Assembly: GCA_001657315.1 (NCBI GenBank)
Contig: LYSV01000010.1
Span: 54,199-118,198 of the forward strand
DNA length: 64,000 bases
Direction: 5' to 3'
Source of the DNA: Flammeovirgaceae bacterium BBD 1991-12
GTDB taxonomy: Bacteria; Bacteroidota; Bacteroidia; Cytophagales; Cyclobacteriaceae
Shown here: piece by piece, positions 61,578-64,000 of the stretch
Numbering within the stretch: the stretch's first letter is position 1
Layout of the letters: every line of letters begins with the position of its first letter
Notes under the pieces: generated by a model
The model's input: only the letters and a program-made list of their open reading frames with translations
Told to the model about the DNA's origin: nothing
The model's database searches: none
Translations under genes and position numbers: made by a program

Positions 61578-64000
61578 TTCTGAGGGAATCTACAGGATTT
61601 GCGCTGGCGGTGGACCAGGTGCGATGACTCACCGTTAAAACTGCAATAATGACCAAAGCTAATGCAGGAATGATGAAAAGATCCAATCCAATGTCAATCC
61701 TGAACGCATAATTATCCAGCCATGCGCCTCCCAGGTACAGGATCGCTGGAATGCCTAAAACAATAGCGATGGAAATGAGTATGAGATATTCCTTGGATAA
61801 CAGCATCATGAGGTTATTGGCACTTGCTCCAAGTACTTTCCTGATACCGATTTCCTTAATCCTCAAAGTAGCTGAGAATGAAACCAATGCAAAAAGTCCG
61901 ATGCAAGCGATAAAAATGGCCAACACTGCGAAGGCCAAAAATAAATTTCCAAACTGGAGATCAGCCTGATATTGCCTGTTGAATTTATCCTCCAGGAAAA
62001 AATAATCGAATACATCGACTGGAAAAAATGACTTATAAGTTTTCTCAATGTGTGTGAGCGATTCCTGAATATCGGACAAATTCGTTTTAAATGAGAAGTA
62101 GCTAAACCCTGCCCCTTCGACCGACAATACCAATAGACAGGGCCTGTATGGCTCCCTTAATGATAACCAATGAAAATTTTTGACTACGCCGATTATTTTG
62201 TATTCTTCTATTTCTTTACCCGGTCTTATAAGTGTTTTCTGAATAGCATTTTCGGGCGAACCAAATCCAAAAGTACGGACAGCCTCTTCGTTTATGATTA
62301 CAACATAATCTTCATTTGACATGCCTTGAACAAATGAACTTCCCGCCAGAAATTCAAGGTCATAGACCTCTGGAAAATTTAGACTCGCACCCAAAGGTGT
62401 GGCAAATTGGCCCTCAGTTATGGTTTCTCCAGGTTTGTGAAGATTCCATTTACTCCAACCATCACCTGGCAATGAACCTGAAGCGGCCACGCCAGAAATC
62501 GAATAATGACGTGCCACCTCAGTTGTGAAAGCCTCCAAGGTGCTTCTGTCTAAAAACCTTTCCGGGCCGTTAAAAACCATTACTTTTTCTATGTCCATGC
62601 CCAATTCCTGAGCCTTCATAAAGGTGATTTGTTTGTGTACCAAATAGGTGCCCGATACAAGGAGCAATGAGGTTAGGAATTGAAATACAATCAAGCCCCT
62701 ACGCAAATTGATATTGCCAGCGCGGGATGTTTTATGGGCGCCAAGCATACTTATTGGCTTAAAAGAGGATAAAACAAAAGCTGGATACAATCCCGAGAGT
62801 AACGAACCAAAAATGATCACCATAGAGAACCAACCCCAAAACATAGGGATTTGCAAAATATTTAATTCTAATTCCTTTCCGATAATACCACTTAGAATAG
62901 GTAATGAAGAAAAGGCCAAGCCTATGGCCAGGAGAGCCGCTGTTAAATTGACCAATATCGACTCCATCATAAATTGACTGATCAACTGCTTCCTGAATGC
63001 CCCGATTGATTTGCGGATTCCCACTTCTTTTGCTCTGTGCATGGAACGGGCCGTGGAAAGATTGATATAATTAACCCATGCGATGAATAGGATAAAAAAG
63101 GCAATAATCAGAAAAAATTTAACATTTTTGATATTACCATAATTGGTTACATACCCGGAGTGCATATAAGATTCAGGTTTTAAATGAACATCTGCAATAG
63201 GTTGTAATCTCACTTTTTCTACAATATTCTCACTGGCAGTCATTTCCGATCTGTATAGGGCGGTGAGGCGGTTCAACTTTTCATGTACCAGGTCAAGGTT
63301 AGCGGATTCTTCCAGGGTAATGTAAGTCACAAAGCGGGACTTCTTCCAACCATTATCCCGTTGCCTGATTTGTCCCCACCAACCAAGTTCCATGTAATTT
63401 TCCATGGACAACAGAAAATCGAATTGTAAATGACTATTGACTGGTAAATCCTCTAATACTCCGCTAATAATATAGTTTCCCTCAGCCAGACCTTCCCCTT
63501 TTGAGCTTAAATTCAGAGGTTTCCCCATTGGATTTTCAGCCCCAAAATATTTCTCAGCCATTTTTTGGGTGATCACAATATTGTACATCCCATTAAATAC
63601 CGATTCCCTGCTGCCTAGTTTAAGGGGAAAATTAAATACTTTCAGAAATGTGGTGTCCACATAAAAGATATTACGTTCACTGAAGGACTCATTTTTATCG
63701 GGGTTGGTTACTATTGTACCACCAAATTGTGGAAGCATTCTGACATATTCCTTTATTTCATGAATTGTTTCTTTTCCAGTGGGGCCGATCCCATAGGTGG
63801 TAGATGCAAATACATCGTCAACTTCATTTTGAGTTTTGTCAGTAATGATACGATAGGTGTTTTGAAAATTATTGTGAAACTTGTCATAACTCAATTCGAA
63901 ATAGATGTATTGACCAATTGCAAGACAAACTCCCATGCCAACAGACAACCCCAAAATATTAACGAAGGAATAAACCTTGTTTCCTAAAAAATTTCGCCAG
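61570..64000 (-). CDS. MacB/FtsX-like ABC transporter permease (5' end outside window)
   Basis: Frame stays open to window edge (WRNFLGNKVYSFVNILGLSVGMG); ALVSFSATLRIKEIGIRKVLGASANNLMMLLSKEY. Confidence 0.9.
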   Translation of the reverse strand, partial: WRNFLGNKVYSFVNILGLSVGMGVCLAIGQYIYFELSYDKFHNNFQNTYRIITDKTQNEVDDVFASTTYGIGPTGKETIHEIKEYVRMLPQFGGTIVTNPDKNESFSERNIFYVDTTFLKVFNFPLKLGSRESVFNGMYNIVITQKMAEKYFGAENPMGKPLNLSSKGEGLAEGNYIISGVLEDLPVNSHLQFDFLLSMENYMELGWWGQIRQRDNGWKKSRFVTYITLEESANLDLVHEKLNRLTALYRSEMTASENIVEKVRLQPIADVHLKPESYMHSGYVTNYGNIKNVKFFLIIAFFILFIAWVNYINLSTARSMHRAKEVGIRKSIGAFRKQLISQFMMESILVNLTAALLAIGLAFSSLPILSGIIGKELELNILQIPMFWGWFSMVIIFGSLLSGLYPAFVLSSFKPISMLGAHKTSRAGNINLRRGLIVFQFLTSLLLVSGTYLVHKQITFMKAQELGMDIEKVMVFNGPERFLDRSTLEAFTTEVARHYSISGVAASGSLPGDGWSKWNLHKPGETITEGQFATPLGASLNFPEVYDLEFLAGSSFVQGMSNEDYVVIINEEAVRTFGFGSPENAIQKTLIRPGKEIEEYKIIGVVKNFHWLSLREPYRPCLLVLSVEGAGFSYFSFKTNLSDIQESLTHIEKTYKSFFPVDVFDYFFLEDKFNRQYQADLQFGNLFLAFAVLAIFIACIGLFALVSFSATLRIKEIGIRKVLGASANNLMMLLSKEYLILISIAIVLGIPAILYLGGAWLDNYAFRIDIGLDLFIIPALALVIIAVLTVSHRTWSTASANPVDSLRNE

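Overview
64 kb of a Bacteroidota chromosome, most likely Cytophagales-like. Supporting signs are T9SS-type secreted BNR/YCF48 proteins, GldC, the ftsX-DUF3098-uppP-truB-ribF block and a TonB/CarboxypepD receptor. Most genes are housekeeping or metabolic: menB, trxA, dnaB, etfBA, nupC, hppA, otsAB-type TPS/TPP, a Na+-pumping methylmalonyl-CoA decarboxylase cluster, and a hybrid histidine kinase convergent with an NtrC-type regulator. No rRNA, tRNA, CRISPR array, IS or prophage was recognised. The most unusual structure is a dispersed set of intergenic repeats with a strict 7-bp internal period (one has 8 bp). They are usually arranged as two inverted arms, usually start within 0-11 nt of a stop codon, and use a different 7-mer word at each locus (GTTCTAT, CTGGTTT, GGCATAG, GGAAGTT). 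At 44838-45346 the two arms of one such element enclose a four-helix-bundle (S23/23S-rRNA-IVS-type) ORF, between pcm and an acyl-CoA thioesterase. One arm shares an exact 17-mer with an empty element at about 0.3 kb. This looks like an IVS-like, ORF-carrying hairpin element in an intergenic (mRNA) context and is the best candidate for an undescribed system here. All calls come from reading the sequence and supplied ORFs; no database search was run.
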